Assembly (NCBI RefSeq): GCF_023078275.1
Contig: NC_062990.1
Coordinates: 1,319,501 to 1,383,500 of the forward strand
Source of the DNA: Leguminivora glycinivorella
Lineage: Eukaryota; Arthropoda; Insecta; Lepidoptera; Tortricidae
DNA: 64,000 nt
Direction of reading: 5' to 3'
The notes beneath the pieces were generated by a model. That model saw nothing but the letters and a program-made list of their open reading frames with translations. It did no database searches and was not told the origin of the DNA. Both the position numbers and the translations under genes were made by a program. The stretch's first letter is position 1; each line of letters opens with the position of its first letter. Shown in pieces: positions 43,302 to 53,153 of the stretch.

Positions 43302-43559
43302 TGGAGCCACTTCCTCCCAGGAGTCCTTTTGATATCGTCCGCCCAAAGCATCTGCGGTCTTTTTGACGACGCTCTTCTCCCCATGGTCGCCATTCAAGTA
43401 GTATTTTATTCCAAGAGTCGTTTATTTTACGTGAAAGTTTCGTGAATTTTTCAAGAGATTTAAGATTTTTTTTGGAAAGGCTCCGCAACTACTTACTCAT
43501 GGAACTAGCCGGGGCGAAGACGTGGCCTACGCCGATGTATGGATCGCCCAGAACTCCCA

Positions 43560-43840
43560 GGTGCCTGCTGTTCACCCTTGATTTGTAGGTTGCTGGGTTA
43601 TATGAACTGGGAAATTATAGACCGGCAAAGAATTCCGCTCCTTGGCAGTGCGTATAAAAAAAATAACAAGAATTCTAAACTTAATTACTCTAAGGTTCTA
43701 GGGTGAACAGGCATTTTAGGGCGAGCTCACTCCATGGGAGGCCACGCCTGTGGCTAAGAGTAAGCCCATTTATAATTTTTAACCCACTTCAAAAAAGGAG
43801 GAGGTTCTCAATTCGACTGAATTTTTTTTAAAGCCCTACA
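43560..43840 (+). pseudogene. LINE 3' end fragment plus repeat end
   Basis: GGTGAACAGGCATTTTAGGG, GAGCTCACTCCATGG and GGCTAAGAGTAAGCCCATTT match the 3' tail at 22190-22395 and 44288-44570. It is followed by a reversed end of the 38760-39196 family. Confidence 0.55.
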
Positions 43841-44079
43841 CATTGCATCATTAGACCTAGGTATAATGTTGTCTCGCTCACACACTGTTGTGGCGTGCGA
43901 ACCTGCATCAGCCATAAACGACATAATCAGGTCAATGACCTAATAAGTTAATATACACGACACACGTGGCAACGACACGAGCTTTATTATAGGCAAAGAG
44001 CTAGCGCGGAAAAGGGTATACATAAAAATCGAAATAAGATGTCATATATTAAAGAAAAAAAATGACGAGCACCACCAGT

Positions 44080-44151
44080 GGTGAAGGCCGGATCCGAACC
44101 GGCGTCTTTAGCAATCCGGGCTAACGCCATGAACCCCTAGGCCACCTCGCC
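44080..44151 (-). ncRNA. tRNA-like sequence, near-complete cloverleaf
   Basis: The 72-nt minus-strand sequence folds with a 7-bp acceptor (one mismatch, one wobble), a D-arm, a perfect anticodon stem TTAGC/GCTAA and a perfect T-stem GCCGG/CCGGC. The apparent anticodon is GGA, but a serine tRNA would need a long variable arm that is absent. The downstream body (T-run, then TATGACATC.TATTTCGATTT) resembles the right arm of 5738-5966. It is therefore a SINE head rather than a working tRNA gene. Confidence 0.6.
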
Positions 44152-44287
44152 ACAGCGGAAGCCGTCGAAATTTCTCTTATGTCATCTTTGTAAGACTAGG
44201 CGTTTTTGACCAACTCTAAGGGCAAGCAGTAGGTGCTTGCACCTCCTATACGAAACCTTTACAGGTTTACGATAGCTAGAGAGACTG

Positions 44288-44575
44288 GTGCTGCCATCTA
44301 TATGCAACTATGGGAACAAATCAAATTATTTTACCAAATATTTTGATCTGTGTTTATTAAGTTTTCGAATTCGCACGAAGCGCTTTGCTTCTTCTTTTCT
44401 TACGCGCACTGCCAAGGAGTGGAATTCCTTGCCAGCGGCTATATTTCCGAGCTCATACAATCCGACAACCTTCAAATATAAGGTAAACACGCATCTTCTG
44501 GGCGCGCTCATTCCATCGTAGTCCACGTCTTTGCCTAGTCTGTGGCCAAGAAGCCCATTTATAATAATTTAAAAA
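44288..44575 (+). pseudogene. LINE 3' end, Jockey-like tail
   Basis: A 77-residue frame reads R-I-R-T-K-R-F-A-S-S-F-L, R-T-A-K-E-W-N-S-L-P-A and F-K-Y-K-V-N-T-H-L-L-G, the C-terminus of Jockey-like LINE polyproteins. It is followed by a 3' UTR ending GAAGCCCATTTATAATAATT and an A-run. Best copy of the tail seen also at 22190, 41088 and 43560. Confidence 0.75.
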
Positions 44576-45030
44576 AAGTTACAGTAGAGTAGCCAAAAGC
44601 TTCTAGCCTTATAAAGACTGCTTGTATTTCAAAAATTTCATCTGTCTTCGTCATAAACCGGTGTTTATGGTTGAACTGAGGGGGGACTGAAATCTTCTCG
44701 AGGCTGTGGCGTAGTGTTAGAGCCGGCGTAGCTTTATTTGACGTTTATATGCGCATTGTAATATGCCTACTTGAAAAATAAATATTTCACTTTTTTTTTC
44801 TCATTTTCAAACTCAGATGCTGGTTCGACCTTATTTTGCTGGCGTGAGGCATAATGGGCGTTTTCGAAGCTAGCCCTTGTACTATAATGGTCACCCCATT
44901 ATTGGTTGATTGTGAATTATTGGATTTTTTATATGAACCAAATATATTAAAACAAAGTGATAAGCTCCATAGACAGGAAGTACAAGTAAAATAATAATAA
45001 TCCAGCCAAAACACGACCAACTGTTTTACG
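44576..45030. other. Intronic DNA, nothing recognised
   Basis: No domain in the frames; no repeat matched. Confidence 0.35.
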
Positions 45031-45034
45031 ATCA

Positions 45035-45167
45035 GGGGGGTTACCATGACGTGCTAAAGCCGTTCAGTTTAGGTTGAGAGAGAGGGACGGAGCTATGTAA
45101 CTGCTATAGCTATGTCCCTTTCTCTCAACCTAAACTGAACGTCTTTAGTACGTCATGGTAACCCCCC
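45035..45167. mobile_element. Foldback MITE, copy 2 (GGGGGGTTACCATGACG ends)
   Basis: Same element as 53-186 with only a few base differences and no visible rearrangement. Confidence 0.85.
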
Positions 45168-45304
45168 AGGCCTGCTAGTAGAATGGCATTTCTGCCACGC
45201 AACACGCCAAATACGCAAGAGCGATAGAGATAGATATCTACGAAAGAGATATTGCCGTGAGCGTTTCGTTAGCGTTTGTGCATTCGGCTACGCACACAGT
45301 ACAT

Positions 45305-45510
45305 GCATACTCATGCCTGTATACCCATTAGGGGTAGGCTGATCACACGAAAGCACACAAGCTTTAGTGCCACTCTTGGCAACTAAGGGATTCAAAGGAA
45401 ACGAAAATGTGGCATTGCAGTGCCAGCCTCTCACCTATGGCACAGTCAAACCCATATCCCACAGTTGACTTCTACAACACCCATGGGGGAGGAAAGGAGT
45501 GAGGTGTTTC
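45305..45510 (-). repeat. Family V interspersed repeat, copy 5
   Basis: TGCCTGTATACCCATTAGGG, GCCACTCTTGGCAACTAAGG and TTGACTTCTACAACACCCAT follow the order of 8870-9090. Confidence 0.7.
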
Positions 45511-45680
45511 TTAAGACGCTACAGGAGCGAAAATGCTAAAATGGAAAGGAGCCCCCTTTCAATTTGGGAATTTTAGTTAAATATACTAGTGTTATTAACT
45601 ATATTTATCGAAAAAAAAATGATCCATTCAGAACAACTCAGTTAAAAGATATTGCGTAAAAATATTTCAAATCGAGGTTC

Positions 45681-46105
45681 TGTGGCGACCACTGCGCACA
45701 TCGTAATAAACTATAAAACTCATAAACCTCCCCACCGAGGTCGGTTAACTTAGCCGATAGCTCGCGACCTGAGAGCCGGTTGGTTGGGAATTACACAGCC
45801 CATGCAGCTGGCGTCAGCGGTATATCAGTCGGCGCTCGCGCCGCGCCGGCAGTGCGATCTCGACTTCCACGGCGAATGCACGTTCCCCCGCTTACCGATC
45901 CGCTACTGACGCGAGTGCTGTGCTTACGCATAATTTAGTGTTATTTCGCTTTCTTTCGTGTTCCTTCCTACTGACTATCTTCTGTACTTTCTCTTCACCT
46001 GTGCTTGTGCTTTCTTATGCTTGTAAACGTGCTTAAACTCTTATAAATTATACATAGTGTGTCTACAACGGATTTATTATTTGAACGCCCGGTAGGCACC
46101 CTATA
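45681..46105 (+). repeat. 5' LTR of element 2
   Basis: 425 bp, same sequence as 50187-50611. GC-rich centre, then a C/T-rich stretch (TTTCGCTTTCTTTCGTG region). CTCTTATAAATTATA near the 3' end is TATA-like. Confidence 0.93.
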
Positions 46106-46106
46106 T

Positions 46107-46117
46107 TGGTGACCTCC
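46107..46117 (+). promoter_or_regulatory. Primer binding site, tRNA-Trp type
   Basis: TGGTGACCTCC starts one base after the LTR. TGGTGACCCC-like sites complementary to tRNA-Trp are characteristic of CsRn1/Kabuki elements. Confidence 0.75.
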
Positions 46118-46170
46118 GATATTGAACTATAATACGCAAGTGACTATTAATAGCTAGTGCAGTTATCAGC

Positions 46171-47055
46171 ATGGGTAGCAAAGGTGAAAAAGACAATGCC
46201 GCCGCCGGGGCTAGCGCATCGCAGCCGCCTGCGGATGACGTGGACTCTAACGGTTCCGTGTTTAAAGTGTCCGTGCGCGCGCCGCCATTTTATCCCGCCG
46301 AGCCCGCTTTATGGTTTAGCCAAATGGAAGCTCAGTTCGAAGTATCGGGTATAACGACTGAATCTACGAAATATAATTATATTGTGTCGCAATTAGAACA
46401 ACAGTACGTACTAGAAGTTAAGGATATAATAACGAATCCTCCAGCGATCAATAGATATACCAAATTAAAAACCGAGCTTATATCTAGATTGTCCGCGTCG
46501 CAAGAAAAACGGGTGTTGCAATTAATGAAGCATGAAGAGCTAGGAGAAAGAAAACCGTCACAGCTTTTGAGACATTTACGTACGTTGGCCGGTAAAACAG
46601 TAACGGACGACTTTTTGAAAACGGTGTGGTCTAGTCGCTTGCCTAGCGGTTTGCAAACGTTGATAGCATCCCAAACCAGTGCCACGATGGAAGAGTTGGC
46701 CGATTTAGCGGACAAGGTGCATGATATCGCACCTCAGATGCCCCAGGTATGTGCTGTAGGTGGAGATCCTTACGCCATAGAGATGGCAAAGCAGATGGCT
46801 AACCTGGCAAGGGAGGTAGCGTCACTTAAGGCCAATTTTGAAAACCAATCGCACGCATCAAGGTCTGGCACGCGTAATGGTTACCGCGGTAGAAGTCGTA
46901 CGCCATCTTCGGGCCGGCGCAGAGACCGGTCAGCGTCGAGGAACAAAGATCCGTCAGTGTGCTGGTACCACAACAGATTTGGGGATAAATCGACACGGTG
47001 TACCAGGCCTTGCAATTATCCGGGGTCGGAAAACTTCGACGGCAGCCGGAAGTAG
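46171..47055 (+). CDS. gag: gag protein of element 2
   Basis: 294 residues from ATG 46171 (CAGCATGG). The N-terminal part has P-F-Y-P-A-E-P-A-L-W-F and a Q-L-E/V-L-E-V-K-D-I-I region typical of CsRn1/Kabuki capsid proteins. It has a basic R-S-R-T-P-S-S-G-R-R-R-D-R segment and a C-terminal C-W-Y-H...C-x3-C motif. That motif is the CHCC zinc variant of this clade rather than the CCHC of most gag proteins. It overlaps pol by about 60 nt in another frame and would be made as the main product. Confidence 0.9.
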   Translation: MGSKGEKDNAAAGASASQPPADDVDSNGSVFKVSVRAPPFYPAEPALWFSQMEAQFEVSGITTESTKYNYIVSQLEQQYVLEVKDIITNPPAINRYTKLKTELISRLSASQEKRVLQLMKHEELGERKPSQLLRHLRTLAGKTVTDDFLKTVWSSRLPSGLQTLIASQTSATMEELADLADKVHDIAPQMPQVCAVGGDPYAIEMAKQMANLAREVASLKANFENQSHASRSGTRNGYRGRSRTPSSGRRRDRSASRNKDPSVCWYHNRFGDKSTRCTRPCNYPGSENFDGSRK

Positions 47056-50000
47056 CGGCTAACGACTGCCAACGTAAGCCGAGCCGCCTCTTCGTGATGG
47101 ATAACAACTCTAAGGTTCTATTCCTGGTGGATACGGGATCAGATTTGTGCGTGTACCCGCGCACTGCTCTTAGAGGACCGCGTAAGAAAACTAATTACGA
47201 GTTATTCGCAGCAAACGGCACTCTGATAGAAACTTACGGCTCGGTTCAACTGCAACTCAATTTAGGTCTGCGCCGGGTGTTTAACTGGAGTTTCGTGGTC
47301 GCCGATGTATCTAAGCCCATTATAGGGGTTGACTTTCTGTGCCATTTTGATATTTTGGTTGATTGCAGAAACCAGCGCCTTATTGACAACTGTACTACAC
47401 TCACCGTGAGGGCCCCAGCTCAGCCAGCAGCAGAGACCATGATGGCCATATCTTCGGTGAAGGTGACTGCGGGAGAATCCAGGTATCTTGATATTTTGAG
47501 ACAATACCCAGACATCACTCGGCCAGCAGGTACGCCTACAGTTCCCAAGCATAATACTGTGCACCATATACGTACCACGCCTGGACCACCTGTGTCAAGC
47601 AGACCTCGTCGTCTCCCTCCTGATCGTCTCAAGATTGCTCAGAAAGAGTTTGAGGCCATGCTTCAAAATGGTACGGCGATAAGATCTGAGAGTCCGTGGT
47701 CGTCTCCGCTTCATTTAGCTCCTAAGAAGAATGACGGTTGGCGGCCATGCGGTGATTACCGTGCTTTGAATGCACGCACCATCCCAGATAAGTACCCAGT
47801 TCGGCACATACAGGACTTCACGCAACAGCTGGCTGGCAGCAAGGTGTTCTCCAAAGTCGACCTGGTGAAGGCGTATAACCAAATTCCGGTTTACCCCCCT
47901 GACATTCCCAAGACGTCCATAATTACGCCGTTTGGATTATTTTCCTTCCCGTACATGACGTTCGGTTTGAGGAACGCTGCGCAGACGTTTCAACGTTTTA
48001 TTGACGAGGCACTCAGGGGCTTGGACTACTGCTACGGGTACCTTGACGACATCTTGATCTTTTCTTCGAGCGAGAACGAGCATGAGGAGCATCTGCGTCA
48101 GCTGTTCCAGAGGCTGTCAGACTATGGAATCCTCATCAACGCAGCGAAGTGCGAATTTGGGGTGTCATCCATCACCTTCCTGGGCCATGAGGTGTCAGCA
48201 GAGGGCATTCGTCCACTCCAGTCCAAGGTTCAGGCGATTTTGGATTATCCTGTTCCTAAGAACGTGAAAGAGCTGCGTAGATTTCTCGGGATGATGAATT
48301 TCTATCGAAGGTTTGTACCAGGGGCATCAGCACTTCAGACAAAGCTGAACGTCGTTCTGAGTGGGCCGAAGAAGAAGCCAAACCAAGAGATCGAGATGAC
48401 ACCAGATATGTTGGAGGCATTCGCAGCATGCAAAGAAGGTTTGTCCAAAGCTGCCATTTTAGCACATCCGCAGACAGATGTCGAGCTGGCCATCTTCACA
48501 GACGCCTCAGATGTCTCAATTGGAGGCGTGCTGCAACAGCGAGTGTCACAAGGGTCGTGGGAACCTCTCGCATTCTTCTCTCGTCATCTTAAGCCTTCGC
48601 AGAAGAAGTACAGTCCGTACGACAGGGAGCTCCTGGCCATCTACGAAGCTATATGCCATTTCCGCCACATGGTCGAGGCCAGGCCGTTTACCGTCTATAC
48701 GGACCATAAACCACTGACGTTCGCGTTCACTTCAACGAGAGAGAAATGCTCCCCCAGGCAGTTCCGCTATTTTGATTTCATTTCCCAATTTACTACAGAT
48801 GTCCGTTACATAGCCGGGAAAGACAACGTGGTAGCGGACGCGCTTTCCAGAGTAGAGGAGATAGGCGAGCTCGTAGACTACGAAGCCTTGGCACGGGCGC
48901 AAAACGATGACCTTGAATTGAAAGACCTTATACAAAATGGGTCTGGTCTCAATTTAAAGAAAATTCAGTTGCCTGGCGCTCAAGCACAACTTTATTGTGA
49001 CGTCTCGACAGAAAACGTAAGGCCTTATATCACTGATGCTTTCCGAAGACCGGTGTTCAGTGCTATGCACAGTCTGAGCCATCCAGGTGCCAGGGGTTCT
49101 GCCAGAATGGTCGCCCAAAGATTCGTGTGGCCTGGTATTAAAAGAGATTGTCGCCAGTGGGCGAAGGAATGCGCAGATTGCCAGAGAAACAAAATCTCGC
49201 GCCATACAACCTCTCCTATATCTCCTTTCCCTACTCCATCTGACCGATTTTCCCATGTCCACATGGACATTGTAGGGCCTTTACCATACTCTTCTGGTTA
49301 CAGATACTGCCTCACGGTCATCGATCGCTTCACGCGTTGGCCTGAGGCGTACCCTTTGCCTGATATCACGGCAGAGACCTGCGCGCGAGCCTTCGTCGCG
49401 GGTTGGGTTGCCCGCTTTGGCTGCCCTCAGAAGATCGTCACGGACAGGGGCGCGCAGTTCCAGTCTGAACTGTTCCGCGCTCTGTCAGCCATCCTGGGCG
49501 CCGAGCATCGCCCCACCACTTCGTACCATCCTGCCTGCAACGGGATGGTGGAGCGCCTGCACAGACAGCTGAAATCGGCTATCATGTGCCACACCAACAC
49601 TCACTGGACCGAGGTACTCCCGCTGGTGCTGCTGGGCATCCGCAGCGCCTGGAAAGATGACGTGCAGTCTTCAGCAGCCGAGCTGGTATATGGGGAACCC
49701 CTGCGCCTGCCCGGCGAGTTCTTCGCGCCTACCACGGGAGTCACAGTGGACTACGCTGACTTCGCATCGAGACTGCGCAGCCACATCTCCAGTTTGAATC
49801 CGGTACCAGGATCTAGGCACGTTCAGAAAGCATTCTACGTGCCAAAAGACCTGAGTACAGCAGACCATGTGTTTCTTCGTCAAGGACCTGCAAAGAGAGC
49901 CTTAGATTCCCCATACACTGGTCCTTATAAGGTGCTGCAGCGAGGTGACAAGACCTTCAAGATCGACGTCAAAGGTAAAGAGAATACCGTGACAATAGAC

Positions 50001-50159
50001 AGACTCAAACCAGCATACATGGCCAAAGATGACGACTCCAGGTGTTCCAGTTCCAGCGGAGCTCCAGCCACTCCAGCACCGAGTCCAGTAGAGCCGGCAA
50101 CCACTAGGAAGACACGCTGCGGTCGATCAGTGCGCTTCCCAGATTACTATCGACCGTAG
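46998..50159 (+). CDS. pol: pol polyprotein of element 2
   Basis: The frame is open from 46989 and lies -1 relative to gag, so pol is probably made by -1 frameshifting in 46989-47055. G-GAA-AAC at 47028-47034 is a possible but non-canonical slip site. Residues counted from 46998: protease D-T-G-S near 43, reverse transcriptase with Y-L-D-D at 348-351, RNase H F-T-D-A-S near 498. The integrase has an HHCC zinc domain and a D,D,E core (H-M-D-I-V-G, V-T-D-R-G, N-G-M-V-E-R). The first in-frame ATG is 47097, just before protease. No stop or frameshift interrupts it. A mobile-element enzyme set; no chromodomain seen. Confidence 0.93.
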   Translation: MYQALQLSGVGKLRRQPEVAANDCQRKPSRLFVMDNNSKVLFLVDTGSDLCVYPRTALRGPRKKTNYELFAANGTLIETYGSVQLQLNLGLRRVFNWSFVVADVSKPIIGVDFLCHFDILVDCRNQRLIDNCTTLTVRAPAQPAAETMMAISSVKVTAGESRYLDILRQYPDITRPAGTPTVPKHNTVHHIRTTPGPPVSSRPRRLPPDRLKIAQKEFEAMLQNGTAIRSESPWSSPLHLAPKKNDGWRPCGDYRALNARTIPDKYPVRHIQDFTQQLAGSKVFSKVDLVKAYNQIPVYPPDIPKTSIITPFGLFSFPYMTFGLRNAAQTFQRFIDEALRGLDYCYGYLDDILIFSSSENEHEEHLRQLFQRLSDYGILINAAKCEFGVSSITFLGHEVSAEGIRPLQSKVQAILDYPVPKNVKELRRFLGMMNFYRRFVPGASALQTKLNVVLSGPKKKPNQEIEMTPDMLEAFAACKEGLSKAAILAHPQTDVELAIFTDASDVSIGGVLQQRVSQGSWEPLAFFSRHLKPSQKKYSPYDRELLAIYEAICHFRHMVEARPFTVYTDHKPLTFAFTSTREKCSPRQFRYFDFISQFTTDVRYIAGKDNVVADALSRVEEIGELVDYEALARAQNDDLELKDLIQNGSGLNLKKIQLPGAQAQLYCDVSTENVRPYITDAFRRPVFSAMHSLSHPGARGSARMVAQRFVWPGIKRDCRQWAKECADCQRNKISRHTTSPISPFPTPSDRFSHVHMDIVGPLPYSSGYRYCLTVIDRFTRWPEAYPLPDITAETCARAFVAGWVARFGCPQKIVTDRGAQFQSELFRALSAILGAEHRPTTSYHPACNGMVERLHRQLKSAIMCHTNTHWTEVLPLVLLGIRSAWKDDVQSSAAELVYGEPLRLPGEFFAPTTGVTVDYADFASRLRSHISSLNPVPGSRHVQKAFYVPKDLSTADHVFLRQGPAKRALDSPYTGPYKVLQRGDKTFKIDVKGKENTVTIDRLKPAYMAKDDDSRCSSSSGAPATPAPSPVEPATTRKTRCGRSVRFPDYYRP

Positions 50160-50174
50160 CAAGCAACGGTCTCA

Positions 50175-50183
50175 GTGGGGGAG
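50175..50183 (+). promoter_or_regulatory. Polypurine tract of element 2
   Basis: GTGGGGGAG lies four bases before the 3' LTR, the expected place for the plus-strand primer. Confidence 0.7.
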
Positions 50184-50186
50184 TAG

Positions 50187-50611
50187 TGTGGCGACCACTG
50201 CGCACATCGTAATAAACTATAAAACTCATAAACCTCCCCACCGAGGTCGGTTAACTTAGCCGATAGCTCGCGACCTGAGAGCCGGTTGGTTGGGAATTAC
50301 ACAGCCCATGCAGCTGGCGTCAGCGGTATATCAGTCGGCGCTCGCGCCGCGCCGGCAGTGCGATCTCGACTTCCACGGCGAATGCACGTTCCCCCGCTTA
50401 CCGATCCGCTACTGACGCGAGTGCTGTGCTTACGCATAATTTAGTGTTATTTCGCTTTCTTTCGTGTTCCTTCCTACTGACTATCTTCTGTACTTTCTCT
50501 TCACCTGTGCTTGTGCTTTCTTATGCTTGTAAACGTGCTTAAACTCTTATAAATTATACATAGTGTGTCTACAACGGATTTATTATTTGAACGCCCGGTA
50601 GGCACCCTATA
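50187..50611 (+). repeat. 3' LTR of element 2
   Basis: Same as the 5' LTR by eye over 425 bp; followed by the GTTC target duplication. Confidence 0.93.
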
Positions 50612-50619
50612 GTTCCACT

Positions 50620-51285
50620 CTCGACTGTTTCCTCCTTCAAAACTTAATCAATCGTATTGAAAATAGAGAATCTGATTAACAACGAAATTTTTTTTTTGTG
50701 TCGGAACTGTCGGACTGTTTAGTTGTTTTTACTAATTTGTTACCAAATTTGTATATCACACCTTTGTTTGCGCCATAATCAACAAGGCCATTGTGGAAAT
50801 TTTTAATGGGCTCTAGCGTCTTTAAAAATAAGAATATTAAAAAAATCAAAACAGTCCGACACAGATAAAAATAATAATATTCTGTGTTGAAAAAATCATT
50901 GCTGCATCATTGCATTTTCAAAAACCAGGGAGGAAATAGTCGAGAATGTTTCTATGGAGAATTGACCCCTCCTGTATCGTCTTAACCTGGCCATGTGAGA
51001 TTGGCTCAACCAAATTGATCTGCATGTGCAAAATTGTTTTGGCTGTGAGAAATTATAAAGATATGTAAAATCTAACATAAAATCAATAAGAACAAAATCG
51101 ATTATATGCCCTTTCCTTGTAGATTGAATTAAGAATTGCAAAAAAATTGTTTTAAATTGGCACTGTAGCAACCTGGCAACAGTGGCAACTATACTGTCTT
51201 TTTGTCTCATGGTTATACTATGGTAATAACACACCATACAAAAAAAACTTAATGATATGTGATTGCAACAAATGGGTACATTTAA
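50620..51285. other. Intronic DNA, nothing recognised
   Basis: The 144-codon minus frame 50896-51330 has no known domain and runs into the SINE, so it is probably chance. Confidence 0.4.
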
Positions 51286-51287
51286 AT

Positions 51288-51545
51288 ATTTTTTTTTTTT
51301 TAAATATTGGGGACACCTTACACAGATCAACTTAGCCCCAAACTAAGCAAAGCTTGTACTATGGGTGCTAAGCGACGATATACATACTTAAATAGATAAA
51401 TACATACTTATATACATAGAAAACATCCATGACTCAGGAACAAATATCAGTGCTCATCACACAAATAAATGCCCTTACCGGGATTCGAACCCAGGACCGC
51501 GGCTTAGCAGGCAGGGTCACTACCGACTGAGCCAGACCGGTCGTC
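51288..51545 (-). mobile_element. tRNA-derived SINE, full length
   Basis: Reverse orientation of the 40616 family: T-run at 51288-51300, TTGGGGACACCTTACACAGA, then box B region CCGGGATTCGAACCCAGGAC and end GCCAGACCGGTCGTC. Confidence 0.85.
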
Positions 51546-51804
51546 AAACATTGAGTTTAAAAAGCCAGGATTTCTTTAAGTATTGGTCTCAACCCAAGTC
51601 TGATCGCTGTGAGGACATGTATGTGTTCCCAAAATATGTGATCCGCTGCTTTTAAGTGAAATTTACTGATTATACTTATACTGATTATACACTTAAGTAC
51701 AATAATTTAATAGGTAATTTAAAAATGAATTCAGTAAGATATGGTCCCGTGGACAAATTACCGAGACATAGGCCCTGAGTTTTACAGCAAATATCATTCA
51801 GTCT

Positions 51805-51890
51805 TATTTATTTAATCTTTATTGTACATAAAAATAAGGTACAAATGGCGGACTTAATGCCTCAAGGCATTCTCTACCAGTCAACCATTG
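51805..51890 (-). repeat. LINE 3'-end fragment, GGCGGACTTAATGCC family
   Basis: TTATTTATTTAATCTTTATT then ACAAATGGCGGACTTAATGC and AGGCATTCTCTACCAGTCAA. Related pieces at 3745, 55055 and 61266. Confidence 0.6.
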
Positions 51891-52318
51891 GGCTAAATGG
51901 GCAGTCTTTATTCCTCTTAAGCATAAAAATGTTTATAAATTTGTTCCTTTACTTAATTTAAAATGTATATTGCTCATATTTCACTGTGCTTAACTACACC
52001 ATTCATACTGTACCAATTTGAACCACTCACTGAGGTGCTAAACTAAACAATAAACATTATTTGTGACGTTTCTCAAAGACCTAAATATGTGTGCATAAAC
52101 AATCTGACATCACCATTTTAATCCACTACTATTCGCAATTTGTACATGCATATGATTGTTAAAACTGTTATAAGAAGAATAAAAACATAATTATTGCGTG
52201 ACCTTCACTCTAATCAAGAGATATTGCCTGTAATATCTCGTACAAAATCTAAACATAACCTGTCCAACCAGCTGTCAAGTACATCTATATTATGTATAGT
52301 TGTACATTGAAAACTCAC

Positions 52319-52489
52319 CTCAAGCTCTTGATTGTGGCATTTCTCCTCAAGCTCCTTAAAAGAAGTCTCCGCCGCAGCTGCATTATCCCCGGTATCCTGA
52401 CCAGGCACCTCAGATAACACTTCTGAAGCAAAGTTCGTAATCTGCCCCTTCAAACTGTTCAAACTCTGGTTTAAATTGAGCCACGACAT
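52319..52489 (-). CDS. GMAP-210/TRIP11-like Golgi tether, first coding exon
   Basis: 57 codons from ATG 52489 (minus) to a donor GAG|GTGAGT, phase 0. The N-terminus M-S-W-L-N-L-N-Q-S-L-N-S-L-K-G-Q-I-T-N-F is like that of GMAP-210. In that family the first ~38 residues form an amphipathic, serine/threonine-rich ALPS helix that binds highly curved membranes. A short acidic/alanine linker then leads to E-E-K-C-H-N-Q-E-L-E, the start of a coiled coil. The family tethers vesicles at the cis-Golgi. It is divergently arranged with the ZAD gene starting at 53154. Reading on past the donor gives a stop soon after, so splicing is required. The rest of the long coiled-coil protein would be coded at lower coordinates. 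Confidence 0.7.
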
Positions 52490-53153
52490 GTTCGGTTTCT
52501 CTGGCCGACGTTACATATCACTGAGTACGATTTTAAGTGCAGTTGTAAAGATTAAATCTGAGTAAACAGTGTGAAAATTGCATTATTTTGCAACTGTGAC
52601 AGGACTATGTCTAGTTGGCAAAACAAGTCGCGATTTGACGTTTCGTAATTCCTTTGAGATTCCCTTTTGCGCATGACGTAACTGATGCTGCAATGATGTC
52701 AGAAGTTATGTCTCGAATATTCTGGTGATATCAGTTGGTTTTTTTACAATTTACATACTTTGAACCCGTAAGGTGGCTACAAAGAAACAAATATCTAAGT
52801 AATAACTACGAAAGTGAAGTGGAATTGCCTATTCATAATTTCATGCGATTTTGCTACTTTATCATAACACAACTAAAAGTTATAGCGTTTTAAATAGTGC
52901 CTCAAACAAACTGACACTCGCCAACGCCGCGCCGGCGCAATATCGAGCTGCCGCCATTTTCTCCGCTTGACAGCAAAAAAGTCTAAAAAATTGTGTATCA
53001 TTACTTGCTTGCTTTTATGTTACAAAATTGCATCAAGCCCATAAAACGTGGTTATAATTTTCTAGAAATGTTAACAAATAAAAGCACACATCATCGGATA
53101 TCTAAGTTCTAGTGAAAAACTCATATTGACAAGTTAACCTAATCTGCTTCAAA
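52490..53153. promoter_or_regulatory. Head-to-head promoter region of GMAP-210-like and ZAD genes
   Basis: Only 664 bp separate the two start codons, so both 5' UTRs and core promoters must lie here. A GC-rich island at 52920-52960 includes GCCGCGCCGGCGC and the motif GCCGCCATTTT (52950-52960), which fits a Pho/YY1-type site. No TATA box is obvious. Confidence 0.5.

Larger units (their letters stand above)
45681..50611 (+). mobile_element. Complete CsRn1/Kabuki-type gypsy retrotransposon (element 2)
   Basis: Two 425-bp LTRs (45681-46105, 50187-50611) look identical by eye, start TGTGGCGACC and end CCCTATA. They are flanked by the 4-bp duplication GTTC (45677-45680, 50612-50615). A TGGTGACC primer site, gag and pol ORFs with a -1 overlap, and a GTGGGGGAG purine tract follow in the expected order. 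All domains are intact, so it may be recently active. It lies antisense in the large intron of the GMAP-210-like gene. The clade call rests on the primer type and the gag zinc motif. Confidence 0.95.
33511..52318 (-). other. Large first intron of the GMAP-210-like gene
   Basis: The interval between the two predicted coding exons is 18.8 kb. It holds Helitron-like elements, hAT and PIF-type MITEs, SINEs, LINE tails, long hairpins and a full LTR retrotransposon, listed individually. No host exon was recognised inside it. Confidence 0.5.

Noticed and set aside
48954..49270. Minus-strand ORFs within pol of element 2
   Set aside because: Shadows of the GC-rich pol coding strand, with no domain.
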